DNA of 64,000 bases from Muribaculaceae bacterium. Its GTDB lineage: Bacteria; Bacteroidota; Bacteroidia; Bacteroidales; Muribaculaceae. Shown piece after piece: positions 9,104-17,796 of the stretch. The first letter of the stretch is position 1. Each line of letters starts with the position of its first letter. The stretch is from the NCBI GenBank assembly GCA_022509085.1, contig JAFLTW010000001.1:310001-374000 (forward strand), read 5' to 3'. The position numbers were made by a program, and so were the translations under genes. Below the pieces are notes generated by a model, which did not search any database, had not been told where the DNA came from, and saw only the letters and a program-made list of their open reading frames with translations.

Positions 9104-10448
9104 CCCCCTGGATAGCGATATACGACGCAAGGCATTCAATAAGTTTAAAGGAGTCCTGAATGGCTCCGAGGCCGCCATCCCTGACGGGGAGGTGGTCCAG
9201 CAGGCTTCGGGTACCCTTACGGCGCGCTTCACGGCCTCGCTGATACCGGCAAACTCGCGTGTAGTTGACCTTACTGCGGGTCTGGGCGTGAACACTCTGT
9301 GGTTCAGCAAGAAGGCATCCCACGTCACAGCCATCGAGCTGAACCCACACCGGGCTGAAGTCCTGGAGGAAAATCTCAGGAACGCCGGTATCCGTAACGT
9401 AGATGTGGTAGCGGCCAACTGTCTGGAATGGCTCTCCGACAACACAATCTCTCCACAGGATGCCACAAAGGCTTTTGATATAGCCTACGTCGACCCCTCA
9501 CGTAGGTCTGATTCCGGCAAACGCGTATTCCTCTTCGATGACTGCTCGCCGAGCCTTTCCGCCGTAATCAATCTGTTTCAAGGCCGAACCTCGCGCCTTC
9601 TGGTCAAGGCCTCTCCCCTCCTCGACATCTCCTCCATTTTCAAGGAGTTCCCTCAGACAACGACCATCTACGTTCTCGAGAGCCACAATGAAGTCAAGGA
9701 ACTGCTCATAGATATGGATCTTTCCCTTGACCCGTCCTCCCAACCTGAGGCAGCGACCATTCCCAGAACAGTGAAATGTGTAATGCTCCCAGAACCTGTA
9801 GCCGAATCCTCAGCGCTCCCAGAACCTGGAGCCGAATCCTCAGCGCTCCCAGAACCTGGAGCCGAATCCTCAGCGCTCTCAGAAACTGGAGCCGAATCCT
9901 CAGCGCTCTCAGAAACTGGAGTTGAATCTGCAGCGCTCTCAGAAACTGGAGCTGAATCTGCAGCGCTCTCAGAAACTGGAGCTGAGCGTAAAGCGCTCTC
10001 AGACGGTGGAACTGCCATAGTATGGGAGTTCCCTTTCGATGAAAGCAGCGAACCTACTCCTGTCTTTTACCTTAAGAGCAGCGAAGAAGTACATCCCGGC
10101 TGCTATGTCTACGAACCCTCCCCCTCCATAATGAAGGCAGCCGGATTCAACCGCCTTCAATCCTACTTCCCGGAACTGAAGAAATTTTCACCCAACACTC
10201 ACCTCTTCATGGGCAATGAATTATTTGCCGATTTTCCGGGTAAGATCTTCAGGGTTGACGCCCTGCTCCGCAGCAGTGACCTGAAGAAAATGAAGGGCAG
10301 CCGCGCCAGCGTAATCTCCCGCAACCATCCCGCCAAGGCCTCCGAACTCGAGGCACGCTATCGCCTTAAATCCTCTGACACCACCTACCTCATCGCAGCC
10401 ACCATCGGCTCCTCCAAGCTCATCCTCTCCGCCTCCCGCCTCCCCTAA
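9096..10448 (+). CDS. SAM-dependent methyltransferase with THUMP-like C-terminus and internal decapeptide repeat
   Basis: 450 residues starting 8 bases inside ligA. Residues about 40-190 form a class I Rossmann methyltransferase: SRVVDLTAGLGVNTLWFS is motif I, AIELNP motif II, and AYVDPSRRSDSGKR the catalytic-loop region. The C-terminal part (YEPSPSIMKAAGFNRLQSYFP and LFMGNELFADFPGKIFRVD) matches THUMP-like methyltransferases of Bacteroidetes, probably acting on RNA; the substrate is unknown. Between the halves lies an array of about seven ten-residue units (ALPEPGAESS or ALSETGAESA), an acidic low-complexity linker that relatives should lack or vary in length. Confidence 0.82.
   Translation: MPDPLDSDIRRKAFNKFKGVLNGSEAAIPDGEVVQQASGTLTARFTASLIPANSRVVDLTAGLGVNTLWFSKKASHVTAIELNPHRAEVLEENLRNAGIRNVDVVAANCLEWLSDNTISPQDATKAFDIAYVDPSRRSDSGKRVFLFDDCSPSLSAVINLFQGRTSRLLVKASPLLDISSIFKEFPQTTTIYVLESHNEVKELLIDMDLSLDPSSQPEAATIPRTVKCVMLPEPVAESSALPEPGAESSALPEPGAESSALSETGAESSALSETGVESAALSETGAESAALSETGAERKALSDGGTAIVWEFPFDESSEPTPVFYLKSSEEVHPGCYVYEPSPSIMKAAGFNRLQSYFPELKKFSPNTHLFMGNELFADFPGKIFRVDALLRSSDLKKMKGSRASVISRNHPAKASELEARYRLKSSDTTYLIAATIGSSKLILSASRLP
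9786..9995 (+). repeat. Seven in-frame 30-bp tandem repeats
   Basis: The unit CTCCCAGAACCTGGAGCCGA plus AtcctCAGCG recurs every 30 bases seven times, followed by a degenerate partial copy. The first three units read LPEPGAESSA and the last four LSETGAESAA, showing duplication followed by subtype expansion. Because 30 is a multiple of three, copy-number change keeps the frame and changes linker length only. Confidence 0.9.
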
Positions 10449-10729
10449 TCCCCCTCCTCCCCAATCCCCGCCTCCCCAATCCCTCGCCTCCCTTGTTTGT
10501 CTCCGGAGCGAGTCGCAGGCTCGCTTCATTTGTCCCCCGATCCTCCTCATGATTCATCATGCTTCATCACGCTTCATCATGCTCCATCATGCTCCCTCAC
10601 GTTGCGGCAATCCACACTGCAAAATTACAAATTATTTTTACGACTCCAATTTTTTGCATTATCACCGAAATGATATGGGCTGTCTGTATGTATTTGCCTT
10701 CCAACCAATTTAGCCCTGATAAAAAAATG
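10449..10729. other. Intergenic region without a gene, repeat-bearing
   Basis: About 280 bases between the methyltransferase and the mreB promoter. It starts with C-rich low-complexity sequence (CCCCAATCCC units), then holds one copy of a dispersed hairpin repeat (see 10494), then about 70 bases of short imperfect ATCATGCTTC/CATGCTCC repeats, then AT-rich sequence. The 71-aa ORF in the track here has no coding character. Confidence 0.7.
10494..10538. repeat. Dispersed hairpin repeat, copy A
   Basis: GTTTGTCTCCGGAGCGAGTC then GCA then GGCTCGCTTCATTTGTCCCC. It contains an 8-bp stem (AGCGAGTC and GGCTCGCT) with a 3-base loop. The same element, about 85-90 percent identical, occurs at 60869-60914, also intergenic and also flanked by C-rich runs and short CTC/CAT repeats. 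It behaves like a REP or small MITE-type element. Confidence 0.75.
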
Positions 10730-10760
10730 TTGAAAGTTTCAGTGATTTTTTATAACTTTG
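10730..10760 (+). promoter_or_regulatory. Promoter of the mreBCD-mrdA-rodA operon
   Basis: TTG at 10730-10732, 20-base spacer, TAACTTTG at 10753-10760; an exact match to the Bacteroidetes consensus, about 48 bases upstream of the mreB ATG. Confidence 0.82.
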
Positions 10761-10808
10761 CATATTCAAATTAAATCAACGAAATCTCAACCCCGCATAT
10801 AGATATTA

Positions 10809-11831
10809 ATGGGACTTTTTTCATTCACACAAGAAATAGCGATGGACCTTGGCACGGCCAACACCATCATCATTCATAACGGCAAAATGGTTGTAGACGA
10901 GCCTTCTGTCGTAGCTTTGGAAAATCGTCAGCCCGTAAGGATGCTTGCAGTAGGCACCCAGGCCCACCAGATGGAAGGTAAGGAACCTCCCGGCATCATC
11001 ACCATCCGTCCGCTCCGCGACGGCGTTATCGCCGACTTTAAGGCCGCTGAGCTCATGATCCGCGGTATGGTGAAGATGATCAGCTCCAAAAGAAGCTGGT
11101 TTTCCCCCTCCCTCCGTATGGTGGTATGCATTCCCTCAGGTTCCACTGAAGTGGAGATCCGTGCGGTCCGCGACTCGAGCGAACATGCCGGAGGCCGCGA
11201 GGTGTACATGATCTATGAGCCTATGGCTGCCGCTCTCGGCATTGGCCTCGACGTGGAGAAGCCCGAGGGCAACATGATTGTCGACATAGGCGGTGGCACC
11301 ACCGAGATTGCAGTAATTTCCCTCGGTGGAATCGTGAGCAACAAGAGTATCCGCGTGGCCGGCGACGACCTTACTGCCGATATTGTGGAGCATATGGGGC
11401 GGGTACACAACCTCCGCGTCGGCGCTCCGATGGCAGAGAAAATCAAGATTAACGTCGGTTCGGCACTCCCCGTGCTCGACAATCCCCCTGAGCCCTATCT
11501 GGTGAGCGGGCCCAACAAGATGAACGCGCTCCCGATGGAGGTGGAGGTGACGCATGAAGAAATCTCACACTGTATCGACAAGAGCATATCGAAGATGGAG
11601 GAAGCCATAATGTCGGCTCTCGAACAGACACCCTCCGAACTCTATAGTGACATCATGCGCAACGGCATCTATCTCGCCGGTGGCGGCGCACTGCTCCGCG
11701 GCCTCGCCAAACGCCTCAGCGACAAGATCCAGATTGAATTCAAGGTGGCCGAAGACCCCTTGCACGCTGTGGCCCGCGGCACAGGTATCGCACTCAAAAA
11801 CATCCACAAGTTTAATTTCCTGATTCGATAA
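10809..11831 (+). CDS. mreB: Rod shape-determining protein MreB
   Basis: 340 residues of the actin-like MreB family, which polymerises under the inner membrane and guides lateral wall synthesis. Phosphate-1 motif is MDLGTANTIIIH near residue 14; phosphate-2 is VDIGGGTTEIAVISLGG near 158; the adenosine motif is GIYLAGGGALLRGL near 290. The N-terminal MGLFSFTQEI is amphipathic, as in membrane-binding MreBs. It is the first gene of the elongasome operon, with a consensus promoter, and is followed by a terminator-like hairpin before mreC. Confidence 0.96.
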   Translation: MGLFSFTQEIAMDLGTANTIIIHNGKMVVDEPSVVALENRQPVRMLAVGTQAHQMEGKEPPGIITIRPLRDGVIADFKAAELMIRGMVKMISSKRSWFSPSLRMVVCIPSGSTEVEIRAVRDSSEHAGGREVYMIYEPMAAALGIGLDVEKPEGNMIVDIGGGTTEIAVISLGGIVSNKSIRVAGDDLTADIVEHMGRVHNLRVGAPMAEKIKINVGSALPVLDNPPEPYLVSGPNKMNALPMEVEVTHEEISHCIDKSISKMEEAIMSALEQTPSELYSDIMRNGIYLAGGGALLRGLAKRLSDKIQIEFKVAEDPLHAVARGTGIALKNIHKFNFLIR

Positions 11832-11838
11832 TTCTCGG

Positions 11839-11864
11839 GCCGCGGAAGCAATTCCGCGGCTTTT
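11839..11864 (+). terminator. Hairpin with short T run between mreB and mreC
   Basis: GCCGCGGAA, loop GCAA, TTCCGCGGC, then TTTT. A strong 9-bp stem but only four T residues, in a 57-base gap between co-directional operon genes. Probably an attenuator or 3-prime stabilising structure giving more MreB than MreC, D, PBP2 and RodA. Confidence 0.7.
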
Positions 11865-11888
11865 AGAGTCTTGATACAGGCGTAGGGA

Positions 11889-12728
11889 ATGCGCAATCTT
11901 ATAGATTTCATACTTAAGTATAGCGCCGTCTTCGTTTTCACGTTCCTTTTCGTGATCAGTTTCGTTTTGCTTGTGAGCAACGGCAGATTCCACTCCTCCG
12001 TATGGTTCACGAGCGCCAACGCCCTGTCTTCCAAACTCTACGGTATGAGCAACGGAGTCTCGAGCTACTTCAATCTGAAGGCCGTAAACGCCTCCCTGCA
12101 GCAGAACAATGCACTGCTTGAAAACGAGGTGCTCAACCTTCGAATGCAGCTTGCGCGATACAGGTCGCTCTATGCCGACAGCGTCGATTTCTCCGGCACA
12201 AGACGCTTCGACTATGTTCTGGCCACCGTACTCAACAACGGCACTCGCCACCCCCGAAATTATTTCACAATCGACAAGGGATATGCCGACGGTGTGGAGA
12301 GCGGTATGGGCGTGGCCGACCAGAACGGCATCGTAGGTATCGTCAATGTTGCAGGTAAGAATACATCCCGTGTAATCTCCCTGCTCAACACCACCCAACA
12401 TATTTCCGTGCGTCTGAAAGGCACCAACACCATCGGCTCGCTTTCCTGGAAGGTCAACGATCCCAATGTGGCATATATGGAGGAGGTGCCCCGGCACTCT
12501 ACGTTCCAGCTGGGCGACACGGTAGTGACAAGCGGCTACTCCACATCTTTCCCCGCCGACATACCCGTTGGCACGGTTTTGGGTAAGGTGAAGACTGACA
12601 ACGACAATTTCTATGTGCTAAAAGTCCGGCTCGCCAGCGACTTCAACCATCTCACCACAGTCAGGGTGCTGAAAGACAAGTTTAAAAACGAACTGGATTC
12701 TCTCCAGACTCTCGACATCTCGGAATAA
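11889..12728 (+). CDS. mreC: Rod shape-determining protein MreC
   Basis: 279 residues. One N-terminal transmembrane helix (SAVFVFTFLFVISFVLLVS, residues about 13-31), a coiled coil (NASLQQNNALLENEVLNLRMQL), then the periplasmic double beta-barrel domain (GYADGVESGMGVADQNGIVG, GDTVVTSGYSTSFPADIPVG). MreC links the MreB filament to PBP2 and stimulates its activity. Order in the operon is canonical; mreD follows after 8 bases. Confidence 0.94.
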   Translation: MRNLIDFILKYSAVFVFTFLFVISFVLLVSNGRFHSSVWFTSANALSSKLYGMSNGVSSYFNLKAVNASLQQNNALLENEVLNLRMQLARYRSLYADSVDFSGTRRFDYVLATVLNNGTRHPRNYFTIDKGYADGVESGMGVADQNGIVGIVNVAGKNTSRVISLLNTTQHISVRLKGTNTIGSLSWKVNDPNVAYMEEVPRHSTFQLGDTVVTSGYSTSFPADIPVGTVLGKVKTDNDNFYVLKVRLASDFNHLTTVRVLKDKFKNELDSLQTLDISE

Positions 12729-12736
12729 GCGAAGTA

Positions 12737-13270
12737 ATGATGGAAATCACGAATATCACCTCCCCCCTGAGGTTTGTGGCGCTCTTCATAGGGCTCCTGC
12801 TGCTTCAGGTGCTGGTGTGCAACAATATCCTCCTCTTTGGGGTGGCCGTGCCTTTCGTGTATATCTACTTCATCATCACTTTGCCCATGAATGTCTCGCT
12901 CCCGCTGCTGATGTCGCTCGCATTCTCAATGGGTTTCCTGATCGACCTCTTTGGCGACACCCTCGGCCTCAACTGCATGGCGTCGCTGATACTTTCCGTG
13001 CTCAAGAAACCGATTTTCTATGCCTACATGCACCGCGAGGAAAAATTCCTGGCAGCCATACCATCCATCTCCTCGATGGGATGGCCAAACTATCTCAAAT
13101 TCATTTTATCTCTCAGCACGATTTTCTGCCTTATCATATTCGGCATCGAGCTTTTCAGTTTTGCATCGTTCGGCAGAATCATTCTGATGGCGGCCTCCAG
13201 CTCTCTCTTCACCATCGTGACCCTCATCGCCGCCGATTCTCTTTTCAACCGTGAGCCTGACCGCTCTTAG
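12737..13270 (+). CDS. mreD: Rod shape-determining protein MreD
   Basis: 177 residues, highly hydrophobic with five to six predicted membrane segments (for example FVALFIGLLLLQVLVCNNILLFG and FILSLSTIFCLIIFGIELF). MreD is the integral membrane partner of MreC. Sequence conservation in this family is low, so the call rests on size, hydrophobicity and position between mreC and mrdA. The next gene begins 2 bases after its stop. Confidence 0.9.
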   Translation: MMEITNITSPLRFVALFIGLLLLQVLVCNNILLFGVAVPFVYIYFIITLPMNVSLPLLMSLAFSMGFLIDLFGDTLGLNCMASLILSVLKKPIFYAYMHREEKFLAAIPSISSMGWPNYLKFILSLSTIFCLIIFGIELFSFASFGRIILMAASSSLFTIVTLIAADSLFNREPDRS

Positions 13271-13272
13271 AA

Positions 13273-15105
13273 ATGAAAGATTACAATCTCGAAAACAGAA
13301 AATATATCATCGTAGGCTTCCTGGTGCTGATTCTTCTCATATTCGGTATCAGGCTCTTCAACCTCCAGCTCAGCGACAACAAATATAAGGAAAGCGCTCT
13401 GAGCAACGCGTTTCTGCGTAAGGTTACCTTCCCGGCCCGCGGCCTCGTTTACGACCGTAACGGCAATCTGGTTGTGTTCAACGAACCTGCCTACGATGTG
13501 ATGCTCATCCCTAAAGACCTCGGTAAGGATTTCGACACTCTTGCGCTTGCCGGAGTGCTCGGCCTCACCCGTGAGGAAATTCTCGGCAAGTGGGAAGAGA
13601 TGAGGCGTCAGCCATCATATTCGGCATACACTCCCCAGAAACTGATTTCCCATCTCTCGCCGGAAGAATACGGGAAACTTCAGGAGAAACTCTACCTCTT
13701 TCCCGGAGTCTTCGTGCAGACGCGCACCATCCGCGACTATCGGTATCACGCCGGAGCCAATATTCTTGGCAATATCCGCGAGGTGTCGCAGTCGGAACTG
13801 GAAAACGATGACTATTATCGCCCCGGCGACTATACCGGCGACCTCGGCATCGAGAAGAGCTATGAGAAGACCCTGAGGGGCGTGAAGGGGGAGGAACTCC
13901 TTATGAAGGACGCCCTGGGCAGAATAAAGGGAAAGTTTGAGGGAGGCGCACGCGACGTTGCTCCCGTCTCGGGCAAGAACCTTACCCTCTCGATCGATAT
14001 GGAGCTGCAGGAATACGGCGAGCAACTGATGAAGGGCAAGAAGGGAGCCATCGTGGCCATCGAGCCATCCACTGGCGAGATTCTGGCTCTCGTCACCTCC
14101 CCTAACTATGATCCCTCGCTGCTTACCGGCAAGGAACGTGGACGGAACTATGCAGCCCTCAATGCCGACCCCCAGCTGCCGCTCTACGACCGCTCAATAC
14201 AGGGAGCCTATCCTCCGGGATCGACCTTCAAACCCTCCCAGGCCCTTATACTGCTGCAGGAGGGCGTTGTGACACTCGGCACGGCCTATCCGTGCTATCA
14301 TGGCTATGTTAACGGTCTGCGTGTGGGATGCCACGGCCACGCCTCCCCTATCGCTCTGAAACCCGCTCTACAGACTTCCTGTAACGCATACTTCTGCTGG
14401 GGACTGAAGAATTTTCTCGACCGTAAGGGAGGCAACCGCGACGAGCTATTCACACGCTGGAAAGACTATATGGTAAGTATGGGCTACGGCTACCCTCTCG
14501 GTGTTGACCTCCCGCACGAGCGCCGCGGGTTTATCCCTAATGCGGAGTTCTACAACAATTCTTTCCGTGGAAACAAGTGGTCGGCAAATTCCATTATCTC
14601 AATCTCTATAGGTCAGGGCGAGATTCTGGCCACCCCGCTTCAGATTGCCAACCTTTGCGCCACTATTGCTAACCGCGGCTTTTTCTATACTCCACACATT
14701 GTGAAGGCTGTGGAAGGCGAGGAAATCGACCCGAAGTTTAAGGAGAAACATGCCCCCGACATCAAGAGAGATTATTATGAGGCTGTTGCCGAGGGTATGC
14801 GAATGGCCGTGCTCGGAGGCACCTGCAAGGGGGCCAACATTCCGGGTTTGGAGGTGAGCGGTAAGACTGGTACAGCCCAGAATCCCCATGGCAAGGACCA
14901 TTCGGCATTTATGGGGTTCGCACCTTTCAATAATCCCAAGATTGCCGTGGTGGCCTATATTGAAAACGCCGGTTTCGGCGCCACTTATGGCGTACCAATC
15001 GGCTCCCTGATGATAGAGAAATACCTCAACGGTGAGATCAGTGAGTCCCGCAAGGGAGTGGAACAGCGCATGATGTCGACAAATCTTACAGGAGGGAAAA
15101 ATTAA
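13273..15105 (+). CDS. mrdA: Penicillin-binding protein 2 (elongasome transpeptidase)
   Basis: 610 residues. An N-terminal membrane anchor (IIVGFLVLILLIFGIRLF), a PBP dimerisation/pedestal domain (ARGLVYDRNGNLVVFNEPAYDV), then the transpeptidase domain with the three class B motifs: SxxK as PPGSTFKP, SxN as TSCNAYF, and KTG as VSGKTGTAQN. It cross-links new peptidoglycan during cell elongation in complex with RodA and is a target of mecillinam-type beta-lactams. Position between mreD and rodA is canonical. Confidence 0.95.
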   Translation: MKDYNLENRKYIIVGFLVLILLIFGIRLFNLQLSDNKYKESALSNAFLRKVTFPARGLVYDRNGNLVVFNEPAYDVMLIPKDLGKDFDTLALAGVLGLTREEILGKWEEMRRQPSYSAYTPQKLISHLSPEEYGKLQEKLYLFPGVFVQTRTIRDYRYHAGANILGNIREVSQSELENDDYYRPGDYTGDLGIEKSYEKTLRGVKGEELLMKDALGRIKGKFEGGARDVAPVSGKNLTLSIDMELQEYGEQLMKGKKGAIVAIEPSTGEILALVTSPNYDPSLLTGKERGRNYAALNADPQLPLYDRSIQGAYPPGSTFKPSQALILLQEGVVTLGTAYPCYHGYVNGLRVGCHGHASPIALKPALQTSCNAYFCWGLKNFLDRKGGNRDELFTRWKDYMVSMGYGYPLGVDLPHERRGFIPNAEFYNNSFRGNKWSANSIISISIGQGEILATPLQIANLCATIANRGFFYTPHIVKAVEGEEIDPKFKEKHAPDIKRDYYEAVAEGMRMAVLGGTCKGANIPGLEVSGKTGTAQNPHGKDHSAFMGFAPFNNPKIAVVAYIENAGFGATYGVPIGSLMIEKYLNGEISESRKGVEQRMMSTNLTGGKN

Positions 15106-15113
15106 CGGACCCT

Positions 15114-16577
15114 ATGGAGCGCACCTATATCGAATCTCAGAGAGGCTTTTTCGGCAGTATCGACTGGATCACAATCGTGCTCTACCTGATCATGGTGGTG
15201 GCTGGCGCCGTCAGCATATATGCCGCAAGCTATGACTTCGAGGGTGAGCGAATGTTTGATTTCAACCAGTTTTCGGGCAAGCAGTTCGTCTGGATCGGTC
15301 TGGCCCTTGTGCTGGCAACGGTAATACTGCTCCTTGACGCGCGAATCTACGACATTTATGCCTTCCCGATTTTCGGCGCGGTGCTCCTCCTGCTCCTCGT
15401 CACCATATTTATAGCCCCGGACATCAAGGGGAGCCGCTCCTGGATAAGCTTCGGAGCCGTCAGCCTCCAACCGGCGGAGTTCGGCAAGTTTGCCACCTCC
15501 CTCGCCCTGGCAAAGCTTTTCGACTCCTATAATTTCTCACTCAACGCCAAGCCCTCCAACTATCTGAAGGCTCTCCTTATAGTTTTCCTCCCCGTAATGC
15601 TGATTCTTCTCCAGCATGAGACAGGCACCGCCCTGGCCTATTTCTCGCTCGTTTTCGTGCTCTATCGTGAAGGGATGAGCGGGCTGGTTCTCTTCGGTAT
15701 CGTTCTGCTCGTCACAATCTTCGTGGTGACTCTCAAGTATTTTGAGCCGCTGGCCATCGGCATGTCGGGGGGTGAACTGTCCGTCTTTATTCTGGTAACC
15801 GTGGTTTTCACAGCCATGCTCCTGCTCTACTGCAAGGATCCTCGCACGGCTCGCAACGTAGGGTTGTGGTTCCTTTTCTGCGCTGGAGTGATGGCGTTGT
15901 TATCAGCCTTGGGTGTTGACGTGCCTGGCACTCTCTGCTGCGTAATTTCCATTCTCGTGGCCGTGGGATACACGGCGCTGGTGATGATGCGCCGTACGTT
16001 GCAGAAGTTTATCGTCACTATAATTTTTGCCGTCATCGGCATCGGATTCATGTATTCCGTTGGTTATGTCTTCAATCATGTGATGCAGCCCCACCAGAAG
16101 GAACGCATCGAGGAGACGCTCGGAATCACCGACGATATTCGCGGCAGCGGCTACAATGTCAACCAGAGCAAGATAGCAATAGGCTCCGGTGGCCTCTCGG
16201 GCAAAGGTTTTCTCAACGGCACCCAGACGAAGCTCAAGTATGTGCCCGAACAACATACGGATTTCATCTTCTGCACCATTGGAGAGGAGGAGGGATTCGT
16301 GGGCGCCGTTGGTGTCCTGATCCTTTTCCTGCTGCTCATCTGGAGGGTAATCCACATCGCGGAGCGCCAGCCATCCAATTTCGGAAGGGTCTACGGCTAT
16401 TGCGTCGCATCTTTCCTTATTTTCCATGTCTGCATAAATGTGGGGATGGTGCTCGGCCTGTGCCCGGTTATCGGTATCCCGCTTCCCTTTTTCAGCTACG
16501 GGGGCTCTTCCCTGTGGGGCTTCACAACCCTCCTTTTCATCCTTCTGGCCATCGATGCCTCCAGAAAAGAGAGCTGA
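15114..16577 (+). CDS. rodA: Peptidoglycan glycosyltransferase RodA
   Basis: 487 residues, longer than enterobacterial RodA (about 370) but usual for Bacteroidetes. SEDS family, about ten membrane helices. Signature segments include GSRSWISFGAVSLQPAEFGK, QSKIAIGSGGLSGKGFLNGTQTK, VPEQHTDFIF and the C-terminal GIPLPFFSYGGSS. It polymerises lipid II into glycan strands as partner of PBP2 in the inner membrane. The start (ATG at 15114) lies 8 bases after mrdA. It ends the elongasome operon. Confidence 0.95.
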   Translation: MERTYIESQRGFFGSIDWITIVLYLIMVVAGAVSIYAASYDFEGERMFDFNQFSGKQFVWIGLALVLATVILLLDARIYDIYAFPIFGAVLLLLLVTIFIAPDIKGSRSWISFGAVSLQPAEFGKFATSLALAKLFDSYNFSLNAKPSNYLKALLIVFLPVMLILLQHETGTALAYFSLVFVLYREGMSGLVLFGIVLLVTIFVVTLKYFEPLAIGMSGGELSVFILVTVVFTAMLLLYCKDPRTARNVGLWFLFCAGVMALLSALGVDVPGTLCCVISILVAVGYTALVMMRRTLQKFIVTIIFAVIGIGFMYSVGYVFNHVMQPHQKERIEETLGITDDIRGSGYNVNQSKIAIGSGGLSGKGFLNGTQTKLKYVPEQHTDFIFCTIGEEEGFVGAVGVLILFLLLIWRVIHIAERQPSNFGRVYGYCVASFLIFHVCINVGMVLGLCPVIGIPLPFFSYGGSSLWGFTTLLFILLAIDASRKES

Positions 16578-16633
16578 TTACAACAGAATGCCTAAAATAT
16601 TGTTATACTAATAAGACCAAAACTTTTTTTACC

Positions 16634-16969
16634 ATGGCAAACAAAAGAGAATTCAAGAAATCTGTAGAGGCTCTTTCGTCAGCGCTCGCCAGCGAGATGA
16701 TGGCCAGCTATTACAACGAAAAGGAAGCCGACAGAGGTAAGATCTCGCTGGCCATAGCCAAGCTCGCTTCGGCTATGGGGCAGGCTAAGCAGCATGCCAA
16801 CCAGCTCTTCGGCAAAGGCGTTAAAGACTTTGAAAATCTTGCAGCCTACAATAAAGCCAAGGCCGCACACACCAAGACCAAATATCAGGAAGCCATCGCG
16901 AAATACAACGAGGCTCTCGAGGAGGCGCTTAAGGCCTACAACGAAGGAATGCCCAAAAACAGCAAATGA
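16634..16969 (+). CDS. Small alanine/lysine-rich helical protein, unknown
   Basis: The track ORF begins at 16400 inside rodA in another frame; the real start is the ATG at 16634 (MANKREFKKSVEALSS), giving 111 residues. The protein is almost entirely helical and charged (Ala, Lys, Glu), without signal peptide, cysteines or membrane segment. Similar small proteins occur in Bacteroidales next to the nitrilase gene, but no function is recognised. The stop overlaps the nitrilase ATG by 4 bases, indicating translational coupling. Confidence 0.75.
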   Translation: MANKREFKKSVEALSSALASEMMASYYNEKEADRGKISLAIAKLASAMGQAKQHANQLFGKGVKDFENLAAYNKAKAAHTKTKYQEAIAKYNEALEEALKAYNEGMPKNSK

Positions 16970-17766
16970 TCCCAAACCTCCACATCTGCCTGCTCCCCAT
17001 GCCTATAAAGTGGGGCGACAAGGAGGCTAATCTGAATTATCTCGAGGAGAAGCTCCGGGAAGTGCATCCCGGAACGGATCTTCTCATTCTCCCGGAAATG
17101 TTTTCCACCGGTTTCATCACCTCCGGCAAGGAGGAGGTGCGCGCGCTGGCGGAACGCAATTCCGGAGAGACTGTCGACTTTCTCAAGAGACTCGCGGCAC
17201 GTCACGGGCTCGCAATCGCCGGCAGCTTTATTGCCGATACCGGTGGCTCGCTCTTCAACCGTGCCTTCTTCATAGATTCCTATGGCGAGGAGGCATTTGC
17301 CGACAAGCGCCATCTCTTCACGATGGGAGGCGAAGATAAGATATTCTCCGCCGGCGACTCGAGGCTCTCGGTGCGCTATCGCGGATGGAACATCTCTATG
17401 GTGGTATGCTACGACATCCGTTTCCCGGTATGGTGTCGCAACAAGGAGAATGAATACGACCTCCTGATTGCCGTCGCCAACTGGCCGAAGGCGCGCGTCG
17501 AGGCTTGGACACACCTCCTTAAGGCCCGCGCTCTCGAAAACCTCTCGTACGTATGCGGCGTAAACTGCACCGGCACCGACCTCAACGGCTATTCCTACGA
17601 CGGAGCTTCCCACGTCTTCGACTTCAAGGGAGCCGACATCTCGATGAGAAGCGACAACTCAGACCTGATCTATGCCTCCCTGTCCCACGAGAAACTCCTC
17701 TCCTTCCGCCAGAAGTTTCCGGCCTGGAAAGACGCAGACAGCTTCGAGATCAACCTGGATATCTAA
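16966..17766 (+). CDS. Carbon-nitrogen hydrolase, omega-amidase type (YafV-like)
   Basis: 266 residues of the nitrilase superfamily. The Glu-Lys-Cys triad is E44 (ILPEMFSTGF), K114 (ADKRHLF) and C148 (VVCYDIRFPVW). The FSTGF and DIRFPVW context is that of YafV/Nit2 omega-amidases, which hydrolyse alpha-ketoglutaramate and related amides as metabolite repair. It is cytoplasmic, overlapping the upstream small gene by 4 bases and preceding trxA by 30 bases. Substrate assignment is by family, not tested. Confidence 0.85.
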   Translation: MIPNLHICLLPMPIKWGDKEANLNYLEEKLREVHPGTDLLILPEMFSTGFITSGKEEVRALAERNSGETVDFLKRLAARHGLAIAGSFIADTGGSLFNRAFFIDSYGEEAFADKRHLFTMGGEDKIFSAGDSRLSVRYRGWNISMVVCYDIRFPVWCRNKENEYDLLIAVANWPKARVEAWTHLLKARALENLSYVCGVNCTGTDLNGYSYDGASHVFDFKGADISMRSDNSDLIYASLSHEKLLSFRQKFPAWKDADSFEINLDI

Positions 17767-17796
17767 CTTTAAATATAACTTTAAATCAAAAATATT

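Noticed and set aside
10559-10774. 71-aa ORF upstream of mreB
   Set aside because: Covers short repeats and the mreB promoter; no coding signature.
11565-12497. 310-aa minus-strand ORF
   Set aside because: Lies opposite mreB and mreC with no start context or family match.
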